NCBI RefSeq assembly: GCF_003369575.1
Contig: NZ_PIOC01000003.1
Location: 1-64,000 of the forward strand
Direction of reading: 5' to 3'
DNA length: 64,000 nt
DNA from: Oceanobacillus arenosus
GTDB taxonomy: Bacteria; Bacillota; Bacilli; Bacillales; Amphibacillaceae
The notes below the pieces were generated by a model, which had not been told where the DNA came from, made no database searches, and saw only the letters and a program-made list of their open reading frames with translations. Numbering within the stretch: position 1 is the first letter of the stretch; each line of letters begins with the position of its first letter. Positions 1 through 8,732 of this stretch are shown here, piece by piece. The position numbers and the translations under genes are program-made.

Positions 1-12
1 ATTTTTACTCAT
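1..12 (-). CDS. possible 5' end of a gene leaving the window
   Basis: Reading the minus strand, an AGGGGG ribosome binding site near positions 22-27 is followed after about eight bases by ATG AGT AAA AAT, which runs off the left edge. Only four codons are visible, so no product can be named. The call rests on the Shine-Dalgarno spacing alone. Confidence 0.22.
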
Positions 13-88
13 CCCATATTCCCCCTATAATGTCTGATATGACGTATTTTTATTATATCCTATTGTCCATTATAAGGGGGTTAAGCAC

Positions 89-111
89 TGGCACTTCCCG
101 AGTTTTGTCGA
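89..111 (-). repeat. dispersed 3'-end repeat (REP-like), copy
   Basis: This copy reads TGGCACTTCCCGAGTTTTG followed by TCGA on the plus strand. It is the reverse orientation of the element whose other copies read TCGACAAAACTCGGGAAGTG plus (C/A)CAGGCACC. The rest of the 300-base leader before position 334 holds no other feature I could support. Confidence 0.6.
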
Positions 112-333
112 TATTTGCGGTTTAGCTGTTAAGGAATGCGTTTATCCAGTCTTGAATCACTCTAAAATACCTAGAGGTTCAAATAGAATGGCTTACTAAG
201 CTTATCTCCCTAAGATATATCATCCTATTTCCAACTCATCTCAGGATTCTTTACTTAATAACTTATTTATTTTGTTTATAAAATTGCATTTTAGGTTATA
301 AAGATAATATACACAAAAAAGGAGAGAACAAAC

Positions 334-585
334 ATGGGATTTTTATGGAGTTTAATTATTGGTGGAATATTAGGATGGATCGGTAGTCTAATTGCTGGAA
401 AGGATATACCAGGTGGCATTATAGGTAATATTATTGCTGGGTTTATCGGCGCTTGGATTGGCTCATCACTACTTGGAAACTGGGGACCTGAGATTGGCGG
501 GTTTTATATTATTCCGGCGTTGATTGGCGCAATTGTACTTATTTTTGTCGTAAGTCTAATTATGAGAGCAATGAGAAAAAATTGA
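334..585 (+). CDS. GlsB/YeaQ/YmgE family small membrane protein
   Basis: This 83-residue protein is almost entirely hydrophobic, with three membrane segments at about residues 4-22, 28-47 and 57-78 and a short basic tail. The glycine-rich pattern GGILGWIGSLIAG and later GAWIGSSLLG is typical of the transglycosylase-associated GlsB/YeaQ/YmgE family, which is linked to general stress; the biochemical role is unknown. An AAAGGAGAG binding site lies about nine bases before the ATG, and an intrinsic terminator follows directly, so the gene looks monocistronic. Family assignment is confident and function is not. Confidence 0.85.
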   Translation: MGFLWSLIIGGILGWIGSLIAGKDIPGGIIGNIIAGFIGAWIGSSLLGNWGPEIGGFYIIPALIGAIVLIFVVSLIMRAMRKN

Positions 586-624
586 TTTGATATTAAAAAG
601 ACAGCCCGTTTACATGAAACACAG

Positions 625-660
625 AGAGCCATTTCCGTTTTTTCGAAATGGCTCTTTATT
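625..660 (+). terminator. intrinsic terminator after the GlsB-like gene
   Basis: AGAGCCATTTC at 625-635 pairs perfectly with GAAATGGCTCT at 645-655 around a T-rich loop. A short T-rich stretch follows on the plus strand. It lies 40 bases past the stop codon of the upstream gene. Confidence 0.8.
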
Positions 661-722
661 TGGATTAATAATATTTCTCAGGTTATTATTTTGACAAAAC
701 TAAAACTGGAACTAGTCTAATA

Positions 723-836
723 TTAAGACTGTGCCTTTCTAGCTTCTAACTCATCGTACATATCATCTGTTTTTTTATCCAGATCAAATATTAACCACAC
801 ACCAATGATGATTAACACAAAAGCAACAATCGGCAT
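723..836 (-). CDS. possible 37-residue single-pass membrane peptide
   Basis: From the ATG at 836 the frame gives a peptide with one strongly hydrophobic stretch (residues 2-17, PIVAFVLIIIGVWLIF) and a highly charged tail of lysines, aspartates and glutamates. That layout is common among real short membrane proteins of Bacillaceae. The frame extends to a GTG at 914, but that start has no ribosome binding site; the ATG has only a weak one. An overlapping plus-strand frame (805-1017) is the alternative. No family was recognised. Confidence 0.38.
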   Translation of the reverse strand: MPIVAFVLIIIGVWLIFDLDKKTDDMYDELEARKAQS

Positions 837-1063
837 TCTTGTATATAATCGCAGAACCGATTTCCTGCTCGCTATCGTTAGATCGGCTGAAAAGCTTTCT
901 AAAATGCAAGACACTGCACAAAAATATTTAAAAATGCACTCCGAACGATTATATGGTTTTGAATTTAAAACAGTAAATGATGGGTTAAGGTATGTCGTCT
1001 TTTATCGATACATTTAATAAAATTGAAAATAAATCATAATTCCCCAGGAAATATTTAGCAAAA

Positions 1064-1855
1064 TTAATCAATTATTGTCATCCAAGCCCTATTCTTTCTC
1101 CATGAAACTTCCAATGGAGTATCAAAGAAATGCGAAAGATTTTCGCTTGTTAAAACATCCTTGCTTCTTCCTTGATTAAATACAGTCCCATTACGAAGCA
1201 ATAAGGTGTTCGTAAAGATTGGGAGAATTTCTTCAATATGATGGGTGACCAAAATGATGGTCGGTGCATCTTCTTGGGTGACTAGCTGTTGGATTTCAGC
1301 TAATAATCCTTCTCTAGAAATAAAATCCAATCCATTTGTTGGTTCGTCTAATATGAGTAATTCTGGTGATGCCATTAAACCTCTAGCAATTAGTAACTTT
1401 TGCTTCTCCCCTTGTGAGCATGTTTGATACATTCTTTCCATTAGGTGGCTGCATCCAAGCTGTTCCATCAATTGCCCTGCACGCTTGAAATCCTCTGCTT
1501 TAGGCTCATCATACAGGCCGATTGAGGCATACTTTCCACTGACAACAATATTCGAGCCATACTCTCGTCCATTGATTTTTTCCTGTAATGAAGAACTTAC
1601 CCAGCCAATCGATTTACGCAATTCACGAATATCGGTTTTACCAAAGGGCTGATCCAATATACATACATGCCCCGTCGTTGGCCAAATATAGCCATTAATC
1701 ATATTTAGCAGTGTCGTCTTACCGGAACCATTTAGACCAAGTACAGCCCAATGCTCCCCTCGCTTAACCTGCCAATTAATATCAGAAAGAATCATTTTTC
1801 CATCTCTCTGCCAATCCACATTCTGTATATTAATTACTTTATCCAATCTACTCAC
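1064..1855 (-). CDS. ABC transporter ATP-binding protein, YlmA-like
   Basis: This is a single ABC ATPase domain of 263 residues with no membrane segments. It shows Walker A (GLNGSGKTT, about residue 41), Walker B (LLILDEPTNGLD) and the H-loop (LVTHHIEE). The signature reads CSQGEKQ rather than LSGGQ, as in the YlmA / PhnC-like ATPases that have SQGE. No permease or binding-protein gene is adjacent, so the substrate cannot be inferred and the protein may act as an orphan ATPase. The GTG at 1855 touches the AAGAGGTGA ribosome binding site; a TTG at 1846 has better spacing and may be the true start. Confidence 0.85.
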   Translation of the reverse strand: MSRLDKVINIQNVDWQRDGKMILSDINWQVKRGEHWAVLGLNGSGKTTLLNMINGYIWPTTGHVCILDQPFGKTDIRELRKSIGWVSSSLQEKINGREYGSNIVVSGKYASIGLYDEPKAEDFKRAGQLMEQLGCSHLMERMYQTCSQGEKQKLLIARGLMASPELLILDEPTNGLDFISREGLLAEIQQLVTQEDAPTIILVTHHIEEILPIFTNTLLLRNGTVFNQGRSKDVLTSENLSHFFDTPLEVSWRKNRAWMTIID

Positions 1856-1964
1856 CTCTTAATCTGTATCGACTAAACATATTAATCTTATTATTTCATC
1901 TATTTTAACAGTTTGTGAAAGAATTGGAAATGATGTGTTTTGTAACTTTTCAATAATAGCAAAG

Positions 1965-2046
1965 AACAAAAGCTTAAAGCTAGTTTGAGCTGTGTACGGA
2001 GGTGAGGGAAGTCTCGCTACAGCTTTAGCGCTGGAGCTGGACGTGG
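1965..2046 (+). repeat. dispersed intergenic repeat, uninterrupted copy
   Basis: The segment beginning GCTTAAAGCTAGTTTGAGC and ending with TGGACGTGGCT is repeated almost exactly at 4421-4605. The second copy carries an extra segment inserted at GTACGGA. The segment is non-coding on both strands. Confidence 0.75.
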
Positions 2047-2178
2047 CTTCTATTGTCTAGAGAATTAAAACAGGAATTTTTTTGTACTTTCCTGTTCCAT
2101 GAGAAAAAACTTCGCAATATCAATATGCAGCAAAATTAATCTTTCACATGTTGCATAAATTCCCAATAATTTAGAAGA

Positions 2179-2233
2179 ATGCCTCTATTCCCCCGAGTGT
2201 TTAATATGAATCACTAAGGAAAAGTAGAGGCAT
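2179..2233. repeat. inverted repeat in the 1856-2336 gap
   Basis: ATGCCTCTA at 2179-2187 is the exact reverse complement of TAGAGGCAT at 2225-2233, 37 bases apart. There is no clear T run, so it is not an obvious terminator. Just before the next gene end, 2298-2312 reads TTCGGGGAGTGACAG, a degenerate copy of the 3'-end repeat family. Confidence 0.45.
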
Positions 2234-2336
2234 ATCTAATTCTTCAATCAGTGGAGGTTCTTGTTTGTAATTGATGCTTAGGCATGTAAATTTGATAAGC
2301 TTCGGGGAGTGACAGAGAACAACCCTAAGCTAAAAT

Positions 2337-3695
2337 CTACACCAACTTACCTGGATTCAATCGATTATCTGGGTCGATTGCATTTTTTACTTTTCGCATT
2401 AAGTCTAGTTCAACTGGGTCGATCATTTTTTCAAGATAAGCTTTTTTAACAATACCAATCCCATGTTCTGCCGATGGTAAGCCACCGAGTGCCGCAACTT
2501 TTTTATATAAATCAGCTAAAAACGCTTCCCTTCTAACAAGCCATGCTGCGTGATCCAAATCCTCCTTCATCAGAACCGTATGGATATTTCCGTCCCCAGC
2601 ATGACCGAAGTTTATGACGCGAATGCCATGCTTTTCTTCGAGTTCTTTCGTGTAACCTATCATTTCTGCAAAACGGTTAATTGGCACAACTTCATCAAGC
2701 ATCTCAAATTCGGTAAATTCCATTAGAGCAACTAAAATCGTATCACGCAATTTCCATGCTTGTTTTTCCTGCTCCGCATTTAAAGACAGCGTCGCGATTG
2801 CCTTGTCTTGCAAAAGCTGTTTCACAGCCTGGACGCTTTTTGTAATCGATTCCATTTCATTGCCATCTAATGTCGTTAAAATATATGCATCACCAGATTG
2901 AATCGGCAGATTTTGTTTCATGAATTTTTCACTATATGCAATTGTTCCTCTTTCAAAAAGCTCTAATGCTGTCGGTTCGATTCCATTAGCTAAAATCGTT
3001 AAAACACCATCCGTGGCATTTGTTACAGAATCAAATGCCAGTAGGACGGACTTCTTGTATTTCGGTAGTGGCAGGACTTTTAGCTTAATCTTCGTGATAA
3101 TCCCAAGCGTCCCTTCTGAGCCAATGAGGAGATTTTTCAAATCATAGCCAGAGCTGCTTTTTATATTTAAGCTTCCTAATTCAACGGTTTCTCCGGTTGG
3201 CAGGACAACCTCGATTGCCCGGACATAGTCACGTGTTGTTCCATATTTCACAGCGCGCATTCCGCCTGCATTTGTTGCAACATTTCCACCAATTGTCGAA
3301 TGCTTCGAACCTGGATCTGGCGGATAAAAATACCCACGGCTCTCAACATATTCCTGAATCTCAGATAGAGGGACACCTGGTTCGACGGTAAGCGTCATCG
3401 TCGCCTCATCTAAACCAATAATCTGCTTCATTTGACTGACATCAATTATCAGTTCATCGCCATGAATTGGAACCTGTGCACCTGCAACTCCTGTCCCTGC
3501 ACCACGAGCAATGATTTTCAAATCCTGTTCGATTGCATAGTTCACTAGCATCACGACCTCATCTGTCGTTTTTGCCAATGCAACTGCCTGCACCTCAGCT
3601 ACATCTGCAACATACGTATCCTTTTTATACACATCTGAAATCTGGTCGCCTTGGAGTAATCTTTCAGGATCGTTGATGATTGTTTGTAAAGACAT
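2337..3695 (-). CDS. FAD-linked 2-hydroxyacid oxidase/dehydrogenase, GlcD family
   Basis: The protein has an N-terminal FAD-binding domain of the PCMH/BBE type (ARGAGTGVAGA, PPDPGSKHSTIGGNVATNAGG) and a C-terminal FAD-oxidase domain with the metal-site motif HAGDGNIH and the closing SAEHGIG motif. These identify the glycolate oxidase GlcD / D-lactate dehydrogenase family, which oxidises 2-hydroxyacids to 2-oxoacids in the cytoplasm or at the membrane. Length (about 452 residues) is normal. The ATG at 3701 abuts the GGGGGAGGA site, so the ATG at 3695 is the better start. No GlcE or GlcF partner is adjacent, so the substrate stays open. Confidence 0.88.
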   Translation of the reverse strand: MSLQTIINDPERLLQGDQISDVYKKDTYVADVAEVQAVALAKTTDEVVMLVNYAIEQDLKIIARGAGTGVAGAQVPIHGDELIIDVSQMKQIIGLDEATMTLTVEPGVPLSEIQEYVESRGYFYPPDPGSKHSTIGGNVATNAGGMRAVKYGTTRDYVRAIEVVLPTGETVELGSLNIKSSSGYDLKNLLIGSEGTLGIITKIKLKVLPLPKYKKSVLLAFDSVTNATDGVLTILANGIEPTALELFERGTIAYSEKFMKQNLPIQSGDAYILTTLDGNEMESITKSVQAVKQLLQDKAIATLSLNAEQEKQAWKLRDTILVALMEFTEFEMLDEVVPINRFAEMIGYTKELEEKHGIRVINFGHAGDGNIHTVLMKEDLDHAAWLVRREAFLADLYKKVAALGGLPSAEHGIGIVKKAYLEKMIDPVELDLMRKVKNAIDPDNRLNPGKLV

Positions 3696-3787
3696 GATCA
3701 TTCCTCCCCCATATTTTGTGAAAACGGAATCATACCCTTATTATATATCTTCAACTAAAATTTGCATCATAGATAGCAGTTCTACCT

Positions 3788-4363
3788 TCAATCCTTCTCC
3801 ACAAGCTCATAAGCATGTAGCCAATACCCTATCAGCTTTACCCATTCATAGAAAATCGTCTGAAGTTCCCACTTTTTCATGAAAAAGCCGCTTCTCAAGT
3901 ATGGTGCAGCAACAAATGTAAGCTCAATCCCTGTATTTTTATATACTTGACTGAAAATATATTTCGTTCTTCGCATATGAAAATCAGATGAAACGATGAT
4001 TGCCGATGTTAATTGCCTTTCTTTCATTAGCTCTAGTGTATAGAGCGCATTCGTATGTGTTGTCGTTGCTCTTTTCTCAGGAATTAATTTGTCCTCTGGT
4101 ATGCCGAACGCCACCGCTTCCCGAATTGTTGTCCTTCCATCATTGGAATTGGAAAGCATCATCTGATCTGCATCGCCTCTATTAAATAATGCAACACCTT
4201 TTGCTAACCTTCCCGGACCACCACTTAAAATAATTACCACATCTGCCTTTTTCGGCTTTTCATTCACGATTAGAAATTTCTTGGCTAACACCAGCAAAAG
4301 CAGAATGCCAAATAATATGGAAATGGTGTAGCTTAATCTTTTTATCATACTCAAGTGAAACAA
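3788..4363 (-). CDS. DUF218 (YdcF/SanA/ElyC-like) membrane-anchored protein
   Basis: An N-terminal membrane segment (about residues 10-27) is followed by a DUF218 domain with VIILSGGPGRLAKG near the start, TTTHTNA in the middle and the characteristic SSDFHMRR motif. Members such as SanA and ElyC act in envelope integrity, but the reaction is not known. The start is TTG at 4363, two bases from a GGGAG site; another TTG at 4354 or the ATG at 4348 are alternatives. It lies about 90 bases downstream of the GlcD-like gene's start on the same strand. Confidence 0.8.
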   Translation of the reverse strand: MFHLSMIKRLSYTISILFGILLLLVLAKKFLIVNEKPKKADVVIILSGGPGRLAKGVALFNRGDADQMMLSNSNDGRTTIREAVAFGIPEDKLIPEKRATTTHTNALYTLELMKERQLTSAIIVSSDFHMRRTKYIFSQVYKNTGIELTFVAAPYLRSGFFMKKWELQTIFYEWVKLIGYWLHAYELVEKD

Positions 4364-4420
4364 CGCTCCCTGTTACTTTAAAATTCATTGATGATTATGC
4401 CAATCATACCATAGGATAGG

Positions 4421-4605
4421 AACAAAAACTTAAAGCTAGTTTGAGCTGTGTACGGACTGCGCTCCACAGGATGTGGGGTGGGGTGGTTCAGTGTTGCGAC
4501 AGGTCGTCGTGTCTTTAACTGAACTTCCTCTTAAATCTCATGTTGACTTATCGTACGGAGGTGAGGGAAGTCTCGCTACAGCTTTAGCGCTGGAGTTGGA
4601 CGTGG
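4421..4605 (+). repeat. dispersed intergenic repeat, copy interrupted by a 96-bp insertion
   Basis: Positions 4421-4456 and 4560-4605 match the continuous element at 1965-2046. Between them lies an extra segment flanked by the direct repeat GTACGGA (4450-4456 and 4553-4559). Related inserted sequence occurs at 13429-13493 and, reversed, at 40134-40200. This fits insertion of a small mobile element with a 7-bp target duplication. Confidence 0.7.
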
Positions 4606-4784
4606 CTATTCTCAGTAATTAAGCTATCTACAGCAACCAATTTTATAGTTTCCTAAGCAATGAAAAAATAGAAAGGATTGAATCAAATAATAATCAGATT
4701 CCCTTCAAATTAATTGTTCCCGTAACCTATCATTCATTTTCACCCTTTTTATTAAATGAGCTTTGTTATGATGGTATTCAGACT

Positions 4785-5660
4785 TTACCGTAACACCATT
4801 CTTACAACCAACCCCAACGATATCCCAAACAACATCGACAGCAACGTTCCTAACAGAAAATACTCGGCAAAATCTCGATCCTCCATCTGTTTAAATCTAG
4901 CAATCGATTTGGCTGTTATGATAAATGCAATCGCAGGATAAGCGGAATAATAGGTTAAGATCAACACTAGTAATCTTTCAATATAGCCGATGGTCCTGCC
5001 ACGATTATATCGATTATTAAGAAGCAAATAATGATATTCCTCGTTTACCCCTCTAGCTAGTTCTGGGAGTTTACCTGACCTATCATCAAGCGATTCAGAT
5101 TTGAATGTAATTTTCCCTTCAAAAGTAGTAATGTTAATCAAAGGATTACCTAGCATTTTCGCAATAATATGACCACTAATGGAAGTAGCAGCTATGATGA
5201 TCACAGCTAAAAACAATAGATTATTCGTTAGGCTTAGTGAAACTCCTGTCTGGAATGATGTAATTACATTTTCAAATACCAAATGAAACGGTAGATTGAA
5301 AAACAAATGACAGGTAATCATCAGCACAATAATATGGAGGATCTGATCAAATAGGAATAATTTAAGGTCATGATAGCTCCCCAAGAAATCCTTTACTCGC
5401 TGTGACTTCCCCATTTTTATTTTCATTAAATCAATAAGGTAATGCGTCATTAATATGATGATAAGCGGGAAAAATACATGCTTGAAGACTCCTTGATATT
5501 GATAATTTCTCCCCCAAATAAATAGCAACGCAATTAGAAGACAAATTACATGATGCATCATGTGTAAGCGTAAGTACTTTTCTTTATTATTTACCATTCG
5601 ATCCTTTTGTAGGTAAAAATCTGCGATGAAGTGAGCAAGCATTAAGCTTAGTAATGCCAT
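4785..5660 (-). CDS. DUF3307 family membrane protein
   Basis: This 291-residue polytopic protein starts LMLAHFIADFYLQ and then has HMMHHVICLL and MTHYLIDLMK, the His/Asp pattern of DUF3307. Several further membrane segments follow, and the last third includes a basic cytoplasmic loop (NNRYNRGRTIGYIERL). The molecular function of DUF3307 is unknown. It is 33 bases downstream of the SatD-like gene on the same strand, a pairing that recurs in Firmicutes, so the two probably form an operon behind the palindrome at 6611-6662. Confidence 0.8.
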   Translation of the reverse strand: MALLSLMLAHFIADFYLQKDRMVNNKEKYLRLHMMHHVICLLIALLFIWGRNYQYQGVFKHVFFPLIIILMTHYLIDLMKIKMGKSQRVKDFLGSYHDLKLFLFDQILHIIVLMITCHLFFNLPFHLVFENVITSFQTGVSLSLTNNLLFLAVIIIAATSISGHIIAKMLGNPLINITTFEGKITFKSESLDDRSGKLPELARGVNEEYHYLLLNNRYNRGRTIGYIERLLVLILTYYSAYPAIAFIITAKSIARFKQMEDRDFAEYFLLGTLLSMLFGISLGLVVRMVLR

Positions 5661-5692
5661 GATTGTCCTCCATTCTAAAAATACTGTCTTTA

Positions 5693-6544
5693 CTAATTCT
5701 TTTCCGAAAGCAATGTATCGATATGATGATTTAGGTACTTTCGAATACTTGTCTCAAGCTGTTCATGAATTTTACTTGGATTCTGATGTGTCGTCGATTG
5801 AAAAGTAAACATTTGAATGGAATTTATTGCTTCATATATCCGTTTAAAGTTCTTAATTATTTCCTTTCCATTTCCACGATTAATGTGACTGGATATTGTC
5901 GCACTTGTTTTATCTAAATAAACCGCAATTTTCTTTTGCTGCATAAAGATAAGGTATAAATCTGTAATTAATTCCTGTAATCTAGTTTGTTTCATGAAAA
6001 AGATATGTTGGTTTTCTAGCAATGTGTTAATTAGGGATTCAATCGTTGATAGAGGCTGATTTTTAGGATTCATTATGGTCGCGTGGATCGATCTTGAGTT
6101 TTGGGCCGGGCTCAATAAATGCTCATTTTGGTTTGAATTGTCTAGTTTGAATTTAAATTTCTCCCGATTGTCTGTTGCTAGTTTCAATTCATTATTTGCC
6201 ATCCTAGCTTGCTTTACTAAAGGATGGATCCACGTTTCAATCTCAATATCCATCACTCGCTTGTTGATGTTGCCAAATGTTAAGCCAAAATAAGGCTTAT
6301 GCTCGCTAAATTTCCAAATTCTGCTTATGTAAAATGCGATCGTGTATGCGGTTGAAAAGTTCTCACTAATAAGGAAGAGTTCATCTCCCTGGCGATGGGA
6401 AATTTTAAGATTTACTACATCTTCCGACCAGATTTTCACCATATTCACGACTTCTTTTAAATATAATTCTAATTCCTCTCCGACCTTGCCGTCTGTTGAG
6501 CTGCTTGTTATATCCATAATAAAAATCGATATCGGATTTTCCAC
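5693..6544 (-). CDS. SatD-like protein with cyclase-like N-terminal half and C-terminal helix-turn-helix
   Basis: The N-terminal half begins ISIFIMDITSSS and contains KISHRQGDELFLI (about residues 47-59). The order of an early Asp and a later GDE is reminiscent of SatD proteins and, more distantly, of nucleotide-cyclase folds; whether it is catalytic cannot be judged. Residues about 205-240 (KKIAVYLDKTSATISSHINR) look like a helix-turn-helix. The GTG start at 6544 follows an AGGGGG site by seven bases. An extended -10 (TGCTATACT, 6584-6592) and a 52-bp palindrome precede it, suggesting autoregulation. SatD membership is a moderate call from motif and neighbour. Confidence 0.6.
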   Translation of the reverse strand: MENPISIFIMDITSSSTDGKVGEELELYLKEVVNMVKIWSEDVVNLKISHRQGDELFLISENFSTAYTIAFYISRIWKFSEHKPYFGLTFGNINKRVMDIEIETWIHPLVKQARMANNELKLATDNREKFKFKLDNSNQNEHLLSPAQNSRSIHATIMNPKNQPLSTIESLINTLLENQHIFFMKQTRLQELITDLYLIFMQQKKIAVYLDKTSATISSHINRGNGKEIIKNFKRIYEAINSIQMFTFQSTTHQNPSKIHEQLETSIRKYLNHHIDTLLSEKN

Positions 6545-6583
6545 TTTATTCCCCCTGGCTAATTTTTTGCATCTTTAATATGG

Positions 6584-6592
6584 AGTATAGCA
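6584..6592 (-). promoter_or_regulatory. extended -10 promoter element for the SatD-like/DUF3307 operon
   Basis: On the minus strand TGCTATACT is an extended -10 match about 40 bases upstream of the GTG start. A clear -35 is not seen. The upstream region is occupied by the large palindrome 22 bases away. Confidence 0.45.
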
Positions 6593-6610
6593 TAAAAGTT
6601 CGATGAAAGT

Positions 6611-6662
6611 GTCTAACATATACGAAATTAGATGAATTAATCTAATTTAATATATGTTAGAC
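6611..6662. promoter_or_regulatory. 52-bp palindrome upstream of the SatD-like gene, candidate operator
   Basis: GTCTAACATATA (6611-6622) is perfectly inverted as TATATGTTAGAC (6651-6662). An inner AAATTAGA (6625-6632) is inverted as TCTAATTT (6641-6648), so 20 of 22 arm positions pair. Neither side has the T run of a terminator. It sits just upstream of the SatD-like promoter, so an operator is the simplest reading. A terminator for alaT or a mobile-element remnant are alternatives. Confidence 0.55.
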
Positions 6663-6695
6663 AAAATGACCAAACTATCATCCAGATATATTTAA

Positions 6696-6768
6696 GGAGT
6701 GCCAGGCACCGTATAAAGTGAGACTTCATTAAGTGGGGGGCTTACAGCAAATTAATTCGGGATAAATT
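6696..6768 (+). repeat. REP-like repeat plus a second repeat shared with 14935-14975
   Basis: GGAGTGCCAGGCACC (6696-6710) is a short copy of the 3'-end repeat, lying downstream of alaT. It is followed by AAGTGGGGGGCTTACAGC and TTAATTCGGGATAAA, which recur inverted near 14935-14975. The two families are fused here in the 3' flank of alaT. Confidence 0.6.
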
Positions 6769-7972
6769 ACAGCACCTTATCGAATACATTGCTCTTCTTC
6801 ACTCCTACCGATTCCACAAATCGGCCGATCCGGTTCATTGCTTCCTGAAGTTGCTCAATGGAAGCAGCATAGGAGCATCTGATATATCCTTCTCCAGAAT
6901 CTCCAAAGGCATTTCCCGGTACGACAGCCACTTTCTCCTGTAATAACAGTCCTTCGGCGAACGCATCTGAGCTCAGTCCTGTCTTCTGTATCGAGGGAAA
7001 CACATAGAACGCTCCACCAGGTGTATGGCAGTCCAAACCAATATTATTCAATGATTGGACAATAAAGTTTCTTCTTCTCCGATAACTCCTTTGCATCTTT
7101 TCTACATGCTCAGAACTATTGCGTAACGCTTCGATCGCACCACGCTGTAACATATGTGGTGCACACATTGTTGTATATTGATAAATTTTGATCATAACTT
7201 CTACAAGCTCGCTTGGGGCTGCTAGAAATCCTAAACGCCAGCCTGTCATTGCGAATCCCTTCGAAAAACCATTAATCAAAATCGTTCTTTCGTACATTCC
7301 CGGAATCGAGGCAATGCTTGTATATTCTTCGTCATACGTTAATTCTGCATAAATTTCATCTGAAACAACAAGTAAGTCATGTTTTTGGACGATCTTTGCA
7401 ATGTCCATGAGTTCGTCCTTGTTCAAGTAAGTACCGGTTGGATTATTTGGTGAGCATAATAAAATCGCTTTTGTTCGATCCGTTATCGCGGCTTCGATTT
7501 GTTCCGGTGTCACTTTAAAGCCATTTTCGACTTTTGCGGCAATTCTAATTGGAGTGCCCCCAGCCATTGTCACCAGCGCTGCATAGGAAACGAAGGCCGG
7601 TTCAATAATAAGGACTTCATCCCCTTGATTAAGCAACGCTCGAAAAGCTAAATCAAGTGACTGACTGGCACCCACAGTAACAATCACTTGATCTTCTGGC
7701 CGGTAATTAACGTAAAACTTTCGATTTAAATAAGCAGAAATCTCTTGACGCAGTTCTAATAATCCAGCATTTGCCGTATAGGAAGTATATCCATCCTTCA
7801 ATGCTTCTATTGAAGATTCGCGAATATTCCATGGGGTAATAAAATCAGGTTCCCCAACCCCTAAGGAAATAACGCCTTCCATACTAGCTGCTAAGTCAAA
7901 AAACTTTCGGATGCCAGAAGGTGCGAGATCGATTGCAGTCTTAGAAAGGTATTGTTGATAGTCTAGACTCAT
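6767..7972 (-). CDS. alaT: PLP-dependent aminotransferase, AlaT-like
   Basis: This 401-residue class I/II aminotransferase belongs to fold type I. It shows GVGEPDFITP near the N-terminus, the cofactor contact SPNNPTGTYL, VSDEIYAELTYD, and the PLP lysine in INGFSKGFAMTGWRLGF (about residue 239). It matches the B. subtilis YugH/AlaT type, which pairs with an Lrp-type regulator. The start overlaps the end of alaR by four bases (ATGA), so translation is probably coupled. The likely reaction is an alanine/2-oxoacid transamination; the exact substrate cannot be fixed from sequence. Confidence 0.85.
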   Translation of the reverse strand: MSLDYQQYLSKTAIDLAPSGIRKFFDLAASMEGVISLGVGEPDFITPWNIRESSIEALKDGYTSYTANAGLLELRQEISAYLNRKFYVNYRPEDQVIVTVGASQSLDLAFRALLNQGDEVLIIEPAFVSYAALVTMAGGTPIRIAAKVENGFKVTPEQIEAAITDRTKAILLCSPNNPTGTYLNKDELMDIAKIVQKHDLLVVSDEIYAELTYDEEYTSIASIPGMYERTILINGFSKGFAMTGWRLGFLAAPSELVEVMIKIYQYTTMCAPHMLQRGAIEALRNSSEHVEKMQRSYRRRRNFIVQSLNNIGLDCHTPGGAFYVFPSIQKTGLSSDAFAEGLLLQEKVAVVPGNAFGDSGEGYIRCSYAASIEQLQEAMNRIGRFVESVGVKKSNVFDKVL

Positions 7973-8475
7973 GGAGATACCACCATTCTGCGATCTTTAC
8001 CTTCATTTCCTTCAATAATAACGCCATCATGCTTATATTTTTTCAACATAAAATGGGTTGTTGTTGAAATAACATTTTCTATCGTAGCTAATTTATTGGA
8101 CACGAATAATGCAATTTCTTTTAGCGTTTTTCCTTCGACCGTTACAGATAAATCATATGTGCCAGACATAAGATACAGTGATCTAACCTCATCGTAAAGA
8201 TAAATTCGTTCCGCTAGCTCATCAAATCCAACCCCACGCTGTGGTGTCACTTTCACATCAATCATTGCTACTATCGTTTCTTTTCCTGCTATTTTATTCC
8301 AATCAATTAGGGTAGGATAGCTTACAATCACGTTTTCCTTTTCCAATTTATCCAGCAGCTGTTGGACATGTTTCACACTTGTTCCAAGCTGCATGGCAAT
8401 CGATTCATTCGATACTTTATGATTTTCTTCAAGGATTGCTAATAATTCTAATTCTTCATTCGTCAGTTTCATCAT
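7969..8475 (-). CDS. alaR: Lrp/AsnC family regulator, AlaR-like
   Basis: An N-terminal winged helix-turn-helix (about residues 5-60, with NESIAMQLGTSVKHVQQLLDKL) is followed by a RAM/ligand-binding domain (about 65-150) containing the Gly-rich turn SGTYDLSVTVEG. A strong GGAGG lies just before two tandem ATGs at 8475 and 8472. It is the first gene of a two-gene operon with the aminotransferase, the arrangement of alaR-alaT, and probably senses an amino acid to control it. Confidence 0.85.
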   Translation of the reverse strand: MMKLTNEELELLAILEENHKVSNESIAMQLGTSVKHVQQLLDKLEKENVIVSYPTLIDWNKIAGKETIVAMIDVKVTPQRGVGFDELAERIYLYDEVRSLYLMSGTYDLSVTVEGKTLKEIALFVSNKLATIENVISTTTHFMLKKYKHDGVIIEGNEGKDRRMVVSP

Positions 8476-8732
8476 TGTCCTCCAATCGGGTCGCCTGAAC
8501 TTCAGTTTATTACGTTTACAAGATTTCGTATAGCCATTTTTTTCGGAATGGAAGCACTGCAGTTATGGCTAACAGGACATCTGGTCAGAAGACTTCTCCC
8601 AGCACGTTGCTGTTTATTTAGAAATCAAGTATTTTAACCATTATACTACTAGTTTTGCCATTTTTTAAGTTAATAAAGTTCAGCTTGTAGTAAAAATTCC
8701 TATATTTTGATTTTTGGACATGATGCACTGCC

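Noticed and set aside
805-1017. 70-residue plus-strand frame
   Set aside because: No ribosome binding site and no recognisable pattern; the opposite short membrane peptide is the better candidate.
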